Of a stretch of DNA of 10,247 nt, positions 1-8,092 are shown in pieces. Positions within the stretch are counted from its first letter, which is position 1. Each line of letters begins with the position of its first letter. The position numbers and the translations under genes are program-made. Source of the stretch: Nevskiaceae bacterium (GTDB lineage: Bacteria; Pseudomonadota; Gammaproteobacteria; Steroidobacterales; Steroidobacteraceae); assembly GCA_031277355.1 (NCBI GenBank), contig JAITMN010000170.1, positions 1 to 10,247 on the forward strand. The letters are read 5' to 3'. The notes below the pieces were generated by a model. That model did not search any database, had not been told where the DNA came from, and saw only the letters and a program-made list of their open reading frames with translations.

Positions 1-1548
1 CTGAAACAAATCACGCGCGCCAATGTGGGCAAGCTGCAAACCGTATGGAGTTGGACGCTGCCCGACAGCAGCAATGAAATCACGCCACTGGTGCACGATG
101 GCGTGCTGTTCATCGCCAGCGGGGCCACAGTGCAGGCACTGGATGCGGCCACCGGCAACCTGCTGTGGCAATACGTGCGGCCGTTGCCCGAACGCCTGAA
201 CGGTGGACGCGGCGGGCGCACCAAGTCGATAGCGATGCATGGCGAGCACCTTTACGTGCCCACCGTCGATGGTCATCTGGTGGCGCTGGAAATGCGCACG
301 GGCAAGCTGGTGTGGGATCAGCCCATCCTTCCGGAACGGGCGGCGGGACTGGCGCTGAACGGCGGCCCCATCGTCGCTGCGGGCCATGTGATCATCGGCG
401 TCAGTCTTGGCGTGCAAAGCGGCGGCGGCTGTTACATCGTCGGTCTGGATGCCGCCACCGGTCGCGAGCAATGGCGCTTCGACACGATTGCGCGGCCCGG
501 CAGCCCCGGCGGTGACAGTTGGAACGGCGCGCCCGTGGACGAGCGTTTCGGCGCAGGCGTGTGGACGACTGGCAGTTATGACGCCGAACTTGATCTGGTC
601 TACTTCGGCATCTCCAACACCTACACCTCTGCCACGCTGCTGGAACCGCGCGCAGGCGCCACGGGCGTTACCAACAACGATGCGCTGTACACCAACTCCA
701 CCGTCGCGCTGCGGCCGGCAACGGGCGAACTGGCGTGGCACTACCAGCATCATCGTGGCGATGTGTGGGATCTGGACTGGGTGTTCGAGCAAACCATCGC
801 CACGCTGCCGGTGAATGGCCGGCCACGCAAACTGGTGATCACCGGCGGCAAGGAAGCCGTGTTCGACGCCATGGACGCAGCCACGGGTCAGTTCGTGTTT
901 GCACGCGATTTGGGCGTGCAGAACATCTTCCTGTCCATCGATCCGCTCACTGGCGAGAAGCAGATCAATCCGGCCATCGCGCCGGAGGTGGGCGTGCCGA
1001 AGCTGGTGTGCCCCGGCAATTTCGGCGCGCGCAATTGGCCGGCCACGGCGCTGAACCCCGGCAGCGGCGTGCTGTTCGTGCCCATCATGGAAACATGCAG
1101 CGACTACACCTACGCGCCCACCACTCCCGAGCAATGGGCCAAGGGCGGCGTGGATATGCGTTTCGTCGCGCGCATCGCTCCGGGTAGCGATGGCAATTTC
1201 GGACGCCTCACCGCAATTGATCTTGCCACCGGCAAAATCCTGTGGGCGCATCGCCAACGAGCCCCATTCGCCAGCGCCGCGCTGGCCACTGCCGGCGGCG
1301 TGGTGTTCGGCGGCGATCTGGATCGCTACTTTGCCGCCTGGGACCAAAGCAATGGCAAGCTGCTGTGGCGCACGCGACTCAGCGCCGCGCCAGAATCGTT
1401 TCCGGTGAGCTATGCGGTGAATGGTCGGCAGTATGTGGCTGTGGTCGCCGGCGGCGGCAGCGTGCTGGCCTCGCTGGGCCGTGGCCTTGCCCCAGAACTT
1501 GCCGTGCCCACCAGTGGTCTGACGTTGATGGTCTTTGGATTACCTTAG
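1..1548 (+). CDS. PQQ-dependent alcohol dehydrogenase, cytochrome-free, 5'-truncated
   Basis: This is a quinoprotein dehydrogenase of the methanol/alcohol dehydrogenase superfamily. Such enzymes oxidise alcohols or aldehydes in the periplasm with PQQ. The frame is open from base 1 (LKQITRANVGKLQ...) and matches the residues just after the N-terminus of the second PQQ enzyme in this window (LKQITPENVAQLG), so the real start and signal peptide lie upstream. About 515 residues are visible. Beta-propeller blades show as repeated LDAATGxxxW segments (visible residues about 46-56, 89-99, 146-157, 236-243, 402-413 and 445-452). The WDLD motif at visible residues 256-259 corresponds to the region that carries the catalytic aspartate in this superfamily. 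The protein ends in the usual propeller terminus (..LTLMVFGLP) with no CxxCH, so it needs an external electron acceptor. The esterase start follows 12 bases after the stop, so the two are probably co-transcribed. Substrate unknown. Confidence 0.9.
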   Translation: MKQITRANVGKLQTVWSWTLPDSSNEITPLVHDGVLFIASGATVQALDAATGNLLWQYVRPLPERLNGGRGGRTKSIAMHGEHLYVPTVDGHLVALEMRTGKLVWDQPILPERAAGLALNGGPIVAAGHVIIGVSLGVQSGGGCYIVGLDAATGREQWRFDTIARPGSPGGDSWNGAPVDERFGAGVWTTGSYDAELDLVYFGISNTYTSATLLEPRAGATGVTNNDALYTNSTVALRPATGELAWHYQHHRGDVWDLDWVFEQTIATLPVNGRPRKLVITGGKEAVFDAMDAATGQFVFARDLGVQNIFLSIDPLTGEKQINPAIAPEVGVPKLVCPGNFGARNWPATALNPGSGVLFVPIMETCSDYTYAPTTPEQWAKGGVDMRFVARIAPGSDGNFGRLTAIDLATGKILWAHRQRAPFASAALATAGGVVFGGDLDRYFAAWDQSNGKLLWRTRLSAAPESFPVSYAVNGRQYVAVVAGGGSVLASLGRGLAPELAVPTSGLTLMVFGLP

Positions 1549-1560
1549 TTGGGGAAAAAC

Positions 1561-3177
1561 ATGAACAAGCACCCAGGCAGAGCGTTTCTGGCTGTCGTCG
1601 TGGCGGCTCTGGGATTTGCGGGCACGGCCATCGCAGCCGCTGCCGCCGCACAACAAACCGTGCGCATCGACAGCGGCGCGATATCCGGCGTGCCGGGAGC
1701 GCGGCCCGGCGTCACGGTGTATCGCGGCATTCCCTTTGCGATGCCGCCGGTGGGTGAACTGCGCTGGAAAGCCCCGCAGCCGGTGAAGCCCTGGCAAGGC
1801 GTGCGCGCGGGCGATCGCTTCGGCGCAGCGTGTCAGCAGCCGCACCAACGTGAGCGCGTGCCCAACAATCGCTCCGTCGATCTGCCCGACTCACCGCCGA
1901 TCAGCGAAGACTGCCTGTATCTGAATGTCTGGACGAGCCAGACCAATGCCAACGCCAAACGCCCGGTGATGGTGTGGATCTATGGCGGCGCGTACACCGA
2001 AGGGGCCGGCTCCACGCCCTACAACCATGGCGACACCTTCGCCGCCGACGACGTGGTGTATGTGTCGTTCAACTATCGCCTGGGCGCGCTGGGTTTTCTG
2101 GCGCATCCGGAACTCACGCGCGAGTCACCGCAACACGCTTCGGGCAATTACGCGCTGATGGATGTGCTGGCCGCGCTGCAATGGGTGCAGCGCAACATCG
2201 CGGCCTTTGGCGGTGATCCAGACAACGTAACGATCTTCGGTGAATCGGCGGGTGCGGCCATTTCTTCGGCGCTGGTCGGCACGCCGCTGGCGAAGGGTTT
2301 GTTCCGCCGCTCCATCTCGGAAAGCGGCACCTACATGGGGCTGAGTCTGGCGCGGATGCGCGCACGCGAAGCCGCCGAGCAGCAGACGGTGACAGCCGCA
2401 GAGAAAGCCGGCATCACGACGCTGGCGGGGCTGCGCGCGCTGTCCACCGAAGACGTGGTGAAGCTGTTGCCGGCGCAGGGCATGATCGTCGATGGTTATG
2501 TGATTCCCGAAGACCTGTCGCAGGTGTTCCGGCAGGGACGACAAAACCGCGTCGACATCATCGTGGGCTCCAATCGCGATGAGGGTTCGTTCTCCGGCGG
2601 ACGCGGCCCGGCCATGACGCTGGAACGCTGGCAGACCAGCGCAGCGCAGCGCTGGGGTGATGCAACGCCACTGGGCCTCGCCGCTTACCCGGCCACCACC
2701 GATGCGCAGGCCGTCGAGCACAACAACCTGCTGTTCAGCGACAACCTGGCGTGGATCAGCCGGCTGTACGCGCAACAGCAGAAAGCCACCGGCGCCAATG
2801 TATTCGTCTACCACTTCACGCATGCGCCGCCCTACGCCGCCGATGCGCGCAATCTGGGCGTGTGTCACACCTGCGAACTGCCGTATGTATTCAACAACCT
2901 TGGCGAACTGCGGCTGTTCCCCGACGCCAGTTCGCCTGAGCTGGCCGCGAAATCAGACGTGGACGCCCGCGTCGCGGCGATGACCCATGCGTACTGGCTC
3001 AATTTCGCGCGCAGCGGCGACCCCAATGGCGATGGCCTGCCGCGCTGGCCCGCCTTCAACGACATCGAGCGCGGCCCGGTGCTGCACATCGCCGCCGACA
3101 CCAAGGTGGGCGACTCGCTGGGCGCAGACAAGGTGCGGCTGTATCAGGCGCTGTATGACCGGCTGACGGCGCAGTAG
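1561..3177 (+). CDS. Secreted type B carboxylesterase
   Basis: This is a serine esterase of the carboxylesterase type B / cholinesterase family (alpha/beta hydrolase). It hydrolyses carboxylic esters, probably in the periplasm. I place the start at the ATG at 1561 because a GGGGAA ribosome site lies just upstream; a TTG 12 bases earlier is in frame but less likely. The product is 538 aa, normal for the family. Residues 1 to about 28 form a signal peptide (basic start, long Ala/Val/Leu core). The family signature EDCLYLNVW is at 116-124 and the oxyanion-hole segment YGGAY at 141-145. The nucleophile is Ser229 in GESAG. The acid is Glu341 in NRDEGSF and the base His436 in CHTCELPYVF. All three catalytic residues are present. 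It lies 12 bases behind the PQQ dehydrogenase, so it may release an alcohol for that enzyme. Feruloyl-type, xenobiotic and other esters cannot be told apart from sequence alone. Confidence 0.93.
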   Translation: MNKHPGRAFLAVVVAALGFAGTAIAAAAAAQQTVRIDSGAISGVPGARPGVTVYRGIPFAMPPVGELRWKAPQPVKPWQGVRAGDRFGAACQQPHQRERVPNNRSVDLPDSPPISEDCLYLNVWTSQTNANAKRPVMVWIYGGAYTEGAGSTPYNHGDTFAADDVVYVSFNYRLGALGFLAHPELTRESPQHASGNYALMDVLAALQWVQRNIAAFGGDPDNVTIFGESAGAAISSALVGTPLAKGLFRRSISESGTYMGLSLARMRAREAAEQQTVTAAEKAGITTLAGLRALSTEDVVKLLPAQGMIVDGYVIPEDLSQVFRQGRQNRVDIIVGSNRDEGSFSGGRGPAMTLERWQTSAAQRWGDATPLGLAAYPATTDAQAVEHNNLLFSDNLAWISRLYAQQQKATGANVFVYHFTHAPPYAADARNLGVCHTCELPYVFNNLGELRLFPDASSPELAAKSDVDARVAAMTHAYWLNFARSGDPNGDGLPRWPAFNDIERGPVLHIAADTKVGDSLGADKVRLYQALYDRLTAQ

Positions 3178-3208
3178 ACTGCCTCACAACGACAAGGAGC
3201 AAGAACAA

Positions 3209-3790
3209 GTGGTAGCGGTGCGGCGCGGTCTTTCAAGGCAATGGCTGATGTATCTGGGCGTGCTGCCGCTATCGTGGTGCTGGTCGGGGTCGGCTTTGAC
3301 GGCCGCACCGACGCCGGCGGCCTCCCCCGCCGCTGCGCCCGTGCAGTCCAGCCAGGAGTTGGACGAGGTCAGCGTCATCGGCAAGAAGCTCTACCAGATC
3401 CAGCGCGAATTGGTGCAGGCTCAGGATGCCTTCTATGGGCTTTACAACGAGCTGAACACCAAGCGCGACTTCGACATCCACTGCACATTCGAAGCGCCCA
3501 CCGGCACGCGAATCAAAAAACGCGAGTGCCGCCTGCAATTCATCAATGACGCCACGGCGGAACAGGCGCAGGAGATGCTCGCCGGGCTGGGCAGCGACCC
3601 GCCACGGCCGGCCAACTACGTCGAGCCGCCCGAGCTGCGGTGGATGCGGCGGCAGGAAGAGTACCGAAAGAATGCACGCGAAGTGCTGATGTCCAGCCAG
3701 GAACTGCGGGATCTGGCGCAGAAATGGCAAGACCTGCAAGGCGAGTACGACCGGGCGAGCAAGCGCAATCGTCAGAAAGACGCCCGCTGA
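3209..3790 (+). CDS. Small secreted protein of unknown function
   Basis: I do not recognise a function. The product is 193 aa from a GTG start, with an AAGGAG ribosome site 9 bases upstream. The first 32 or so residues look like a signal peptide (arginines, then a hydrophobic stretch WLMYLGVLPLSW, ending near ALTAAP). A Pro/Ala-rich linker runs to about residue 48. The conserved-looking core starts at DEVSVIGKKLYQIQRELVQAQDAFYGLYNELN and contains two cysteines, Cys92 and Cys107, either side of APTGTRIKKRE; they could form a disulfide. The C-terminal third is charged and predicted helical (about residues 130-193). I recall similar short proteins with a DxHCxxEAPTGxRIxxRxC pattern annotated as hypothetical in proteobacteria. 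The gene is last in the unit, 31 bases after the esterase stop, and ends at a hairpin shared with the convergent gene. Confidence 0.8.
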   Translation: MVAVRRGLSRQWLMYLGVLPLSWCWSGSALTAAPTPAASPAAAPVQSSQELDEVSVIGKKLYQIQRELVQAQDAFYGLYNELNTKRDFDIHCTFEAPTGTRIKKRECRLQFINDATAEQAQEMLAGLGSDPPRPANYVEPPELRWMRRQEEYRKNAREVLMSSQELRDLAQKWQDLQGEYDRASKRNRQKDAR

Positions 3791-3807
3791 CTCCGCCCGG
3801 TCCCAGC

Positions 3808-3829
3808 GCCAGCCCTCCTCAGGGCTGGC
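3808..3829. terminator. 9-bp hairpin between convergent genes
   Basis: A perfect inverted repeat, GCCAGCCCT, loop CCTC, AGGGCTGGC, sits between the 193-aa gene (+) and the second PQQ dehydrogenase (-), overlapping the latter's stop codon. There is no clear T-run on either side, so it is a likely bidirectional terminator or mRNA 3'-end stabiliser rather than a textbook intrinsic terminator. Confidence 0.5.
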
Positions 3830-5663
3830 CGCTCTTCTGCAACTCCTTGTGCAAATACTCGGCCACATCGGCCACGTCGGCATCCTTCAACAACTGTGGG
3901 TACATCGCCGGCATCGGATCCTTGGGCTTTTTGATGTAGTCCACCGTCTGCGCCTGCGTGCTGCGCGCGGCCAGCGTGGAGAGTCTGCGGTCGGCGATCA
4001 TGTCGCCATCGGGACCATGACAGGCCGTGCAAATGCGGATGTAGATCTCCTGACCATGCGCCAGAGCGTCGGTGGCCGCACCGCCGCCGGACACCACCGT
4101 GGAGGCCACGGGCTTGTCCGCATCCAGGCTCATGATGATCACCGAGGGCATGCCCAGTGAGCCAAAGCCCATGCCGCGCGCCACGTTGCCCGAACCGAAG
4201 GCCACGTATTGCCTGTCTTTGATTTCATAGGTGACGAGGCCGCCAGCCAGCGCGCCACCAGTCTGCCACTTGCGCAGCAACTCCCCTGACTTGCTGTCGA
4301 AAATCAGCAGATTGCCCGCAAAATCGCCGGCGAAGGTCACACCGCCGGCCGTGGGCGTGATGCCGGACACCGTGGCCTTCTCGGCGTGGTATTTCCAGCG
4401 CACCTCGCCGGTGAAAGCGTCGATGGAGGTGATCCAGCCGGTCTGCCCCTGACCATCGCCGCGCACCGTGCCGCCGAAATTCGCGCCACGGCCATACTCG
4501 GCCTTGCCCAGCGTGACGATGAAGCAACTGTCCACCGCGCCGGTTACCAGCGTGTTGTTCAGCAGGTCGAGCGCCGGGCCATTCCATTCCACGCCGCCGG
4601 CATAACCCGGACACACGCGGATGCCCTCGGTGGAGGGATTCAGCGGCGCCTGTTCGACGGTGGTGACCGGCGTGCGGAAGATGCGCTGATTCGTGTCGCG
4701 ATCCACCGCCGTGACGAAACCATCCTTGCCGCCGAACACCATCAGATCACGCACCTGGGAGTTGTCGCGGTACAGCACCGGCGGCGCGGCGATGTCGAAG
4801 TCCTGCCAATCGGCGGGCACCGACTGATGCCACCACTTCAGCGCGCCGGTGCGGGCATCAAGCACGACAATGGAATTGGTGAACAGGTTATCGCCCGGAC
4901 GATCGGCCTTGGAGATATCCGGCCAGGGATTGCCCACCGGCACGAACAGTTCGCCGGTCGTCACATCCAGCGTCATGGCGCCCCAGACGCCGCCACCGCC
5001 GGTCTTGGCCGATTTGGGAATCTCCCAGGTTTCAGCGCCCTTTTCATCGCCCATCGGAATGGTGTTGAAGCGCCACAGTTCCTTTCCGGTGGCCTGATCG
5101 TAGGCCATCACCCGGCCACGCACGCCGGATTCGCTGCCGCTGATGCCCATGTAGACCATGCCGCCCCAGGCCAAGGGCGCCGCTGCGGTGCCTTCGTTCA
5201 AGCGCGTGGCGGCAATCACGGTTTTCCACAGCAGTTCGCCGGTCTTCGCATCCAGCGCGATCAGCCGTCCATCGGGCGTGCCACGGAACACGCGGCCATT
5301 GTCCACGGCCAAGCCTCGGGTGAGCGGACTGCCACGGGTTTCCTCCAACTGCCAATTGTTGATCCACTTCACCGCGCAATTGGTGGCGTCGAGCGCCACG
5401 GTGGTGAAACCGGTGGTGGTGTAGATGACGCCGTCGATGACGATCAGGCCCGACTCATTGGCAGTGGGGCCATCGATCTGCACGCGGCAAACTTCGCCCA
5501 ACTGCGCGACATTCTCCGGCGTGATCTGCTTCAGCGGCGAGTAGCGCTGGCCGTCCAGTTTGTTGTTGTAGGCCGGCCAGTTCTGTCCGCCCGGCGTTGC
5601 GGCCACTGCGGCGCTCGATGCCATCAAACCCGCGATCACCACCGCCACTGAGATGTTCTTCAT
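3819..5663 (-). CDS. PQQ-dependent dehydrogenase with C-terminal cytochrome c domain
   Basis: This is a quinohemoprotein alcohol dehydrogenase-like enzyme of 614 aa. I start it at the ATG at 5663 because an AGGGGG ribosome site precedes it and a clean signal peptide follows (MKNISVAVVIAGLMASSAAVA, cleaved before ATPGG). A longer in-frame ORF to 5795 has no such support. Residues about 27-530 form the PQQ propeller: WPAYNNKLDGQRYSPL opens it, LDATNCAVKW, LDAKTGELLWK and YDQATGKELWRF mark blades, and WQDFD (286-290) is the likely catalytic-aspartate segment. I see no adjacent Cys-Cys pair of the kind found in classical methanol dehydrogenase. Residues about 535-614 are a cytochrome c domain with heme motif CTACH (Cys545, Cys548, His549) and axial Met in PMPAM (Met584 or Met587). 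Electrons can thus pass from PQQ to heme within one chain. It is transcribed alone, divergent from the flavoprotein unit. Confidence 0.93.
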   Translation of the reverse strand: MKNISVAVVIAGLMASSAAVAATPGGQNWPAYNNKLDGQRYSPLKQITPENVAQLGEVCRVQIDGPTANESGLIVIDGVIYTTTGFTTVALDATNCAVKWINNWQLEETRGSPLTRGLAVDNGRVFRGTPDGRLIALDAKTGELLWKTVIAATRLNEGTAAAPLAWGGMVYMGISGSESGVRGRVMAYDQATGKELWRFNTIPMGDEKGAETWEIPKSAKTGGGGVWGAMTLDVTTGELFVPVGNPWPDISKADRPGDNLFTNSIVVLDARTGALKWWHQSVPADWQDFDIAAPPVLYRDNSQVRDLMVFGGKDGFVTAVDRDTNQRIFRTPVTTVEQAPLNPSTEGIRVCPGYAGGVEWNGPALDLLNNTLVTGAVDSCFIVTLGKAEYGRGANFGGTVRGDGQGQTGWITSIDAFTGEVRWKYHAEKATVSGITPTAGGVTFAGDFAGNLLIFDSKSGELLRKWQTGGALAGGLVTYEIKDRQYVAFGSGNVARGMGFGSLGMPSVIIMSLDADKPVASTVVSGGGAATDALAHGQEIYIRICTACHGPDGDMIADRRLSTLAARSTQAQTVDYIKKPKDPMPAMYPQLLKDADVADVAEYLHKELQKSGQP

Positions 5664-5789
5664 CGGCGTTCCCCCTGTAATCCAGCAAATTGACGAAATT
5701 CTCGACCGGGCCGAAGGCTCAGCGCAAGATAATGTACCTGAACTCGCGCGGCTGTCGTGCCGAGTATTGCCGAAGCTTGGGGGAAGCGC
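5664..5789. promoter_or_regulatory. Divergent intergenic region driving the PQQ-heme gene and the flavoprotein unit
   Basis: These 126 bases separate two diverging genes and so must hold promoters for both unless transcription enters from outside. Each gene keeps a good ribosome site at its edge (AGGGGG for the minus gene, TGGGGGAA for the plus gene). A GATAAT near 5728-5733 could be a plus-strand -10 box but has no good -35 partner. On the minus strand TTGCGC (about 5720-5725) and GAGAAT 18 bases on form a weak pair. I see no convincing operator palindrome. The placement is firm; the exact promoter boxes are guesses. Confidence 0.45.
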
Positions 5790-6485
5790 ATGCATCGTTT
5801 CATCATCCAGACAATCAGCCTGACCACCTTGCTGTTCTCATCGGCGATTCTTGCCGCACAGGGCGGCGGCAACGCCGCGCCGCGCTATGTGCCGGAAGAC
5901 AACCGCCCGCCGTTGGCCTTTCGCGAAGACTTTATCGACGAACCCACCGAAACGCCGGTGACGATGGCCAGCATCAACAACAAGGAACTGCGTTTCACGC
6001 TATGGGGGCCAGGCAAAGACCTCGTGGCCAAGAGCTGGCATGCCTCACCGAAGGACGAATCCGGCTACATCTGGACCGGCTCCTGCACGCAGGTGTGCGG
6101 CTTCACGCTCTACCGCCCCGGCTACTACCTTGATCTGCGCGAACTGGCCAAGGTCACGTGGCGGACCAAGCAGACGGGCTTTCATCAACTGCGGCTGATG
6201 CTGAAGCTCGCCGATGGCCAGATTCTGGTCAGCGACAAAACGGTTGGCGCCTCGCGCGACTGGCAGGTTTCGGAGATGCCCATTGCCGACATTCAGTGGT
6301 ATCAACTGCACACCGAAACGATGACCGACTATCCGGCGGTTCAGAATCCCGATCTGTCGAAGGTCGCGGAAATCGGCTGGACCGACCTGATCCCCGGCAG
6401 CGGCCACGGCACGCCGGGCGGTTCCACTCGCGTGGACTGGATCGAGGTCTACGGGCGTCTGGTTCCGCAGAACGACGCTCGCTGA
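5790..6485 (+). CDS. Secreted protein of unknown function, partner of the flavoprotein gene
   Basis: Function not recognised. The product is 231 aa from the ATG at 5790, which has GGGGGAA just upstream; an ATG 33 bases earlier is in frame but would bury the signal peptide behind 11 residues. Residues 1-22 are a signal peptide (MHRFIIQTISLTTLLFSSAILA, cleaved before AQGG). The mature part is rich in aromatic residues and beta-type alternation (LRFTLWGPG, YIWTGSC, VTWRTKQTGFHQLRLMLKL) and ends RVDWIEVYGRLV, which resembles the last strand of a jelly-roll or carbohydrate-binding fold; that is an impression, not a match. Cys99 and Cys103 (CTQVC) could form a tight disulfide. The flavoprotein gene starts only 11 bases after its stop, so the two are very probably translated from one message. 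It could bind substrate or act as a periplasmic partner. Confidence 0.8.
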   Translation: MHRFIIQTISLTTLLFSSAILAAQGGGNAAPRYVPEDNRPPLAFREDFIDEPTETPVTMASINNKELRFTLWGPGKDLVAKSWHASPKDESGYIWTGSCTQVCGFTLYRPGYYLDLRELAKVTWRTKQTGFHQLRLMLKLADGQILVSDKTVGASRDWQVSEMPIADIQWYQLHTETMTDYPAVQNPDLSKVAEIGWTDLIPGSGHGTPGGSTRVDWIEVYGRLVPQNDAR

Positions 6486-6496
6486 CGGAGACTGAA

Positions 6497-8062
6497 ATGG
6501 ACCACAACACCCTGCCTCCCGGCAGCCTCGATCGCGCCATACGCCAGATGCGGGCCGCGCTCGGCGCGCAGAACGTGCTCACCGATCCGGCCGCGATGGC
6601 CGACTACGGCGACCCCTTCGCGCCGCCCGGCGACTGGTATCGCCCCGGCGCGGTGCTTTTGCCCGAAAGCGTGGAGCAGGTGCAGGCGGTGCTGCGCATC
6701 GCCAACGAACACGGCACGCCGGTGTGGACCAGCAGTCAGGGGCGCAACAAGGGTTATGGCGGCGGCGCGCCGCGCGTATCGGGCAGCTTTGCGCTGTCGC
6801 TGCGGCGGATGAATCGCGTGCTGGAGGTGAACGAGGAAAGCTGCTGGGCGCTGATCGAGCCCGGCGTGCGCTTCTTCGACCTCTACGCGCATCTGCGCGC
6901 CAGCGGTTCGCGGCTGTGGATGTCGGTGCCGGACCTGGGCGCGGGCAGCGTGATCGGCAATGCGCTGGATCATGGTCTGGGCTACACGCCGATGGGCGAT
7001 CACTTCGGCAATCACTGCGGCATGGAAGTGGTGCTCGCCAATGGCGACGTGCTGCGCACCGGCATGGGCGGCATGAGCAATCCGCATGCTTGGCAGGTGT
7101 TTCCGCATGGCTGCGGCCCCACGGCCGATGGGCTGTTCACGCAGTCCAACTATGGCGTGGTGACGAAGATGGGCGTGTGGCTGATGCCGCCGCCGGAGGT
7201 ATACATGCCCGGCTGGCTGACGCTCGACAGCGAAGCGCAGTTTGGTCCGTTCCTCGAAGCGCTGCGTCCGCTGATGATCGACGGCACGATTCCCAATCAA
7301 CCGATGATCATCAACGCCGTGTGCGCCGCCAGTGCGTTCTGGGATCGCAAGGATTGGTACACCGGCGATGCCGCGATTCCCGAACAGGTGATCGACGAAA
7401 TCGCCAAGACGCCGGGCTTTGGCCGCTGGGTGATGCGCTTTGCGCTCAGCGGCGATACGCCGGTGGTGGCGCATCAACGTGCGAAGGTCGAGGCCGCTTT
7501 CGGCGCGATTCCCGGCTGCACGCTCACGTTCTCGCAGTACGACGGCTGCAATCTGCCGGAGCTTGAAAATCCGCATGAGCGCGTGCAGGCCGGTATTCCC
7601 AGCATGGCGCTGGATCGCATGACGCGCTGGTATGGCGGCGAACACGGCGGGCACATCGGCTTTTCCTGCGCGATGCCGATTACCGGTCGCGATGGCGTTG
7701 CCATTCGCGATCTGACGCGCCGTCAACTCAATGCCGATGGACTCGATTACTCCGGCGTGTTCATCGTATCCAAGCGCTACATGATTCATGTGGCGCTGGT
7801 GGTGTTCGATACGCAGGATGCGGCGCAATCACGGCGCGCGTATGCGTCGACCAAGGCGATGCTCGAACCTGCCGCCAAGCTCGGCTATGGCGAATATCGC
7901 AGCCACATCGACTTCATGGACATCGTGGCCGAGCAGTACGACTTCAACAATCATGCGCAGCGGCGCTTTGCTGAAACGATCAAGGATGCGGTGGACCCGA
8001 ACGGGATTTTATCGCCCGGCAAGCAAGGCATCTGGCCACGGGCGTATCGCAACGGGCGTTGA
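6497..8062 (+). CDS. FAD-linked phenol oxidase/dehydrogenase, vanillyl-alcohol oxidase / eugenol oxidase / 4-cresol dehydrogenase family
   Basis: This flavoprotein is expected to oxidise para-substituted phenols (vanillyl alcohol, eugenol, 4-alkylphenols) through a quinone methide. The start is the ATG at 6497 with ACGGAG upstream; the open frame reaching back to 6158 only shadows the previous gene. It is 521 aa, the family's normal length. An N-terminal FAD-binding PCMH-type domain spans about residues 45-225, with GRNKGYGGGAPRVSG (Tyr87) and PDLGAGSVIGNALDHGLGYTPMGDHFG (Asp146). The C-terminal domain has HGGHIGFS, where His386 aligns with the histidine that binds FAD covalently in vanillyl-alcohol oxidase, and GYGEYRSH, where Tyr467 and Arg468 match the phenolate-binding pair. 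These positions run four to five residues below those I recall for eugenol oxidase. There is no signal peptide, so it is probably cytoplasmic. Whether oxygen or a cytochrome is the acceptor cannot be read; no separate small cytochrome gene is next to it. Confidence 0.93.
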   Translation: MDHNTLPPGSLDRAIRQMRAALGAQNVLTDPAAMADYGDPFAPPGDWYRPGAVLLPESVEQVQAVLRIANEHGTPVWTSSQGRNKGYGGGAPRVSGSFALSLRRMNRVLEVNEESCWALIEPGVRFFDLYAHLRASGSRLWMSVPDLGAGSVIGNALDHGLGYTPMGDHFGNHCGMEVVLANGDVLRTGMGGMSNPHAWQVFPHGCGPTADGLFTQSNYGVVTKMGVWLMPPPEVYMPGWLTLDSEAQFGPFLEALRPLMIDGTIPNQPMIINAVCAASAFWDRKDWYTGDAAIPEQVIDEIAKTPGFGRWVMRFALSGDTPVVAHQRAKVEAAFGAIPGCTLTFSQYDGCNLPELENPHERVQAGIPSMALDRMTRWYGGEHGGHIGFSCAMPITGRDGVAIRDLTRRQLNADGLDYSGVFIVSKRYMIHVALVVFDTQDAAQSRRAYASTKAMLEPAAKLGYGEYRSHIDFMDIVAEQYDFNNHAQRRFAETIKDAVDPNGILSPGKQGIWPRAYRNGR

Positions 8063-8066
8063 GGGA

Positions 8067-8085
8067 TGCGCGGCTTGGCCGCGCA
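8067..8085. terminator. 8-bp GC-rich hairpin between convergent genes
   Basis: TGCGCGGC, loop TTG, GCCGCGCA is a perfect inverted repeat five bases after the flavoprotein stop codon and just before the end of the convergent DUF4870 gene. No T-run follows on either strand, so termination efficiency is uncertain. Position and symmetry suggest a shared terminator. Confidence 0.5.
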
Positions 8086-8092
8086 CTCGGCC

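Noticed and set aside
4386..5651. 421-codon open frame on the + strand opposite the PQQ-heme dehydrogenase
   Set aside because: It is antisense to a clearly real gene, its translation is His/Arg/Ala/Gly-rich without domains, and no ribosome site fits; it is a GC-rich shadow.
6158..6496. Upstream in-frame extension of the flavoprotein gene
   Set aside because: It overlaps the preceding gene in another frame and has no family-like sequence; ATG 6497 has its own ribosome site and gives the normal family length.
6449..7828. 459-codon open frame on the - strand opposite the flavoprotein gene
   Set aside because: The translation is extremely His/Arg/Ala-rich with no recognisable motif, and the sense strand encodes a complete enzyme with all active-site residues.
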